From NCBI GenBank assembly GCA_002450335.1, contig DJZB01000022.1:174008-214391 (forward strand): a stretch of DNA of 40,384 nucleotides, in the 5' to 3' direction. The notes beneath the pieces were generated by a model. It was not told the DNA's origin, searched no databases, and was given only the letters and a program-made list of their open reading frames with translations. The position numbers were made by a program, and so were the translations under genes. Source of the DNA: Rhodobiaceae bacterium UBA6963. GTDB taxonomy: Bacteria > Pseudomonadota > Alphaproteobacteria > RS24. Of the stretch, positions 40,134-40,384 are shown piece by piece. Within the stretch, counting starts at the first letter, position 1, and the number at the start of each line of letters is the position of its first letter.

Positions 40134-40384
40134 ATGAGACCCTTTTATGCCGTGACAGCTTTGCTTTTTCTGCCTTTACTTGCTTGTGCGCCTGTCAGCA
40201 GTGAGAGGTGGTATGACAGTGAACGGTCAGACCGCCCGGGGGATGTCTTTTTTAAATCTCGTCAAGCGGCTCAAGCCAGCTCTTCACCGGGCGCTTCGTC
40301 AAAGCGTCTATCAACAAACCAAATTCGGGTAAGGGACGGGGATAGTTATTATACAATAGCCAAAAGGAACAGAATTTCTGTTCA
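40134..40384 (+). CDS. LysM-domain lipoprotein, N-terminal part (3' end outside window)
   Basis: An ATG at 40134 opens a frame that runs off the window: 83 full codons are visible. It begins with a lipoprotein signal (MRPFYAVTALLFLPLLAC, lipobox LLAC at about 15-18), then a Ser-rich linker, then the start of a LysM repeat (IRVRDGDSYYTIAKRNRIS, with the D-x-YYTIA pattern of peptidoglycan binding). In alphaproteobacteria, genes here usually encode an NlpD/MepM-like M23 peptidase or its activator; the catalytic domain would be outside the window, so that is inference. Confidence 0.75.
   Translation, partial: MRPFYAVTALLFLPLLACAPVSSERWYDSERSDRPGDVFFKSRQAAQASSSPGASSKRLSTNQIRVRDGDSYYTIAKRNRISV

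Noticed and set aside
1..40384. CRISPR arrays, insertion sequences, integrases or prophage genes
   Set aside because: No repeat-spacer pattern, transposase, terminal inverted repeats or phage proteins were seen.

Overview
This is a window of about 40 kb from an alphaproteobacterial chromosome of moderate-to-low GC, probably from a marine lineage; I cannot assign a genus. The evidence is gene order and content: an NhaD-type Na+/H+ antiporter, a two-domain cold-shock protein, an NDUFS4-like complex I subunit, an AapJQMP-type amino-acid ABC transporter, a pcm-tolC-PopZ-like-valS block, and the erpA/dgt-argS-SPOR-nagZ-scpA-scpB-tatABC-serS block. Most genes look intact and housekeeping. I see no insertion sequence, prophage, integrase or CRISPR array.

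Layout. 1-1316: the 3' end of nhaD with a good terminator, then a two-CSD cold-shock gene whose frame is broken by one in-frame TAA. 1373-4498: tRNA-Pro, a lone GT10 glycosyltransferase, a 43-residue membrane microprotein coupled to sodC, an Mpo1-like protein, a 31-residue lipoprotein, an NDUFS4-like protein and tRNA-Arg. 4499-12146: metC and a class-I-amidotransferase hydrolase, the divergent aapJQMP operon, then cysK and a GNAT gene. 12295-19775: a photo-oxidative stress island with a ChrR-type anti-sigma, DUF6134 and SDR on the plus strand facing photolyase, flavin amine oxidase, DUF1365, CFA-like methyltransferase and DUF3833 on the minus strand. 19868-28128: tRNA-Asn, tRNA-Cys, pcm, tolC, a PopZ-like gene, valS, ilvD and an atypical SDR. 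28132-29610 (minus): erpA, xthA and a lipoprotein. 29730-40384: dgt, argS, SPOR, nagZ, scpA, scpB, an orphan ABC ATPase, tatABC, serS and the start of a LysM lipoprotein.

The most interesting part is 12295-19775. Its gene set matches what is known of singlet-oxygen (RpoE/ChrR) regulons, with three departures: the ChrR-like protein keeps its cupin metal ligands but lacks the zinc ligands of the anti-sigma domain, no ECF sigma gene is adjacent, and the CFA-like enzyme lacks two residues of the cyclopropane synthase bicarbonate site. The last point fits a furan-fatty-acid methyltransferase (UfaM-like) next to a UfaO-like flavoprotein. A similar AT-flanked CCTAGG palindrome precedes both the chrR-like gene and the microprotein-sodC pair, which hints at shared control of oxidative-stress genes. 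All regulatory statements are inference from sequence.
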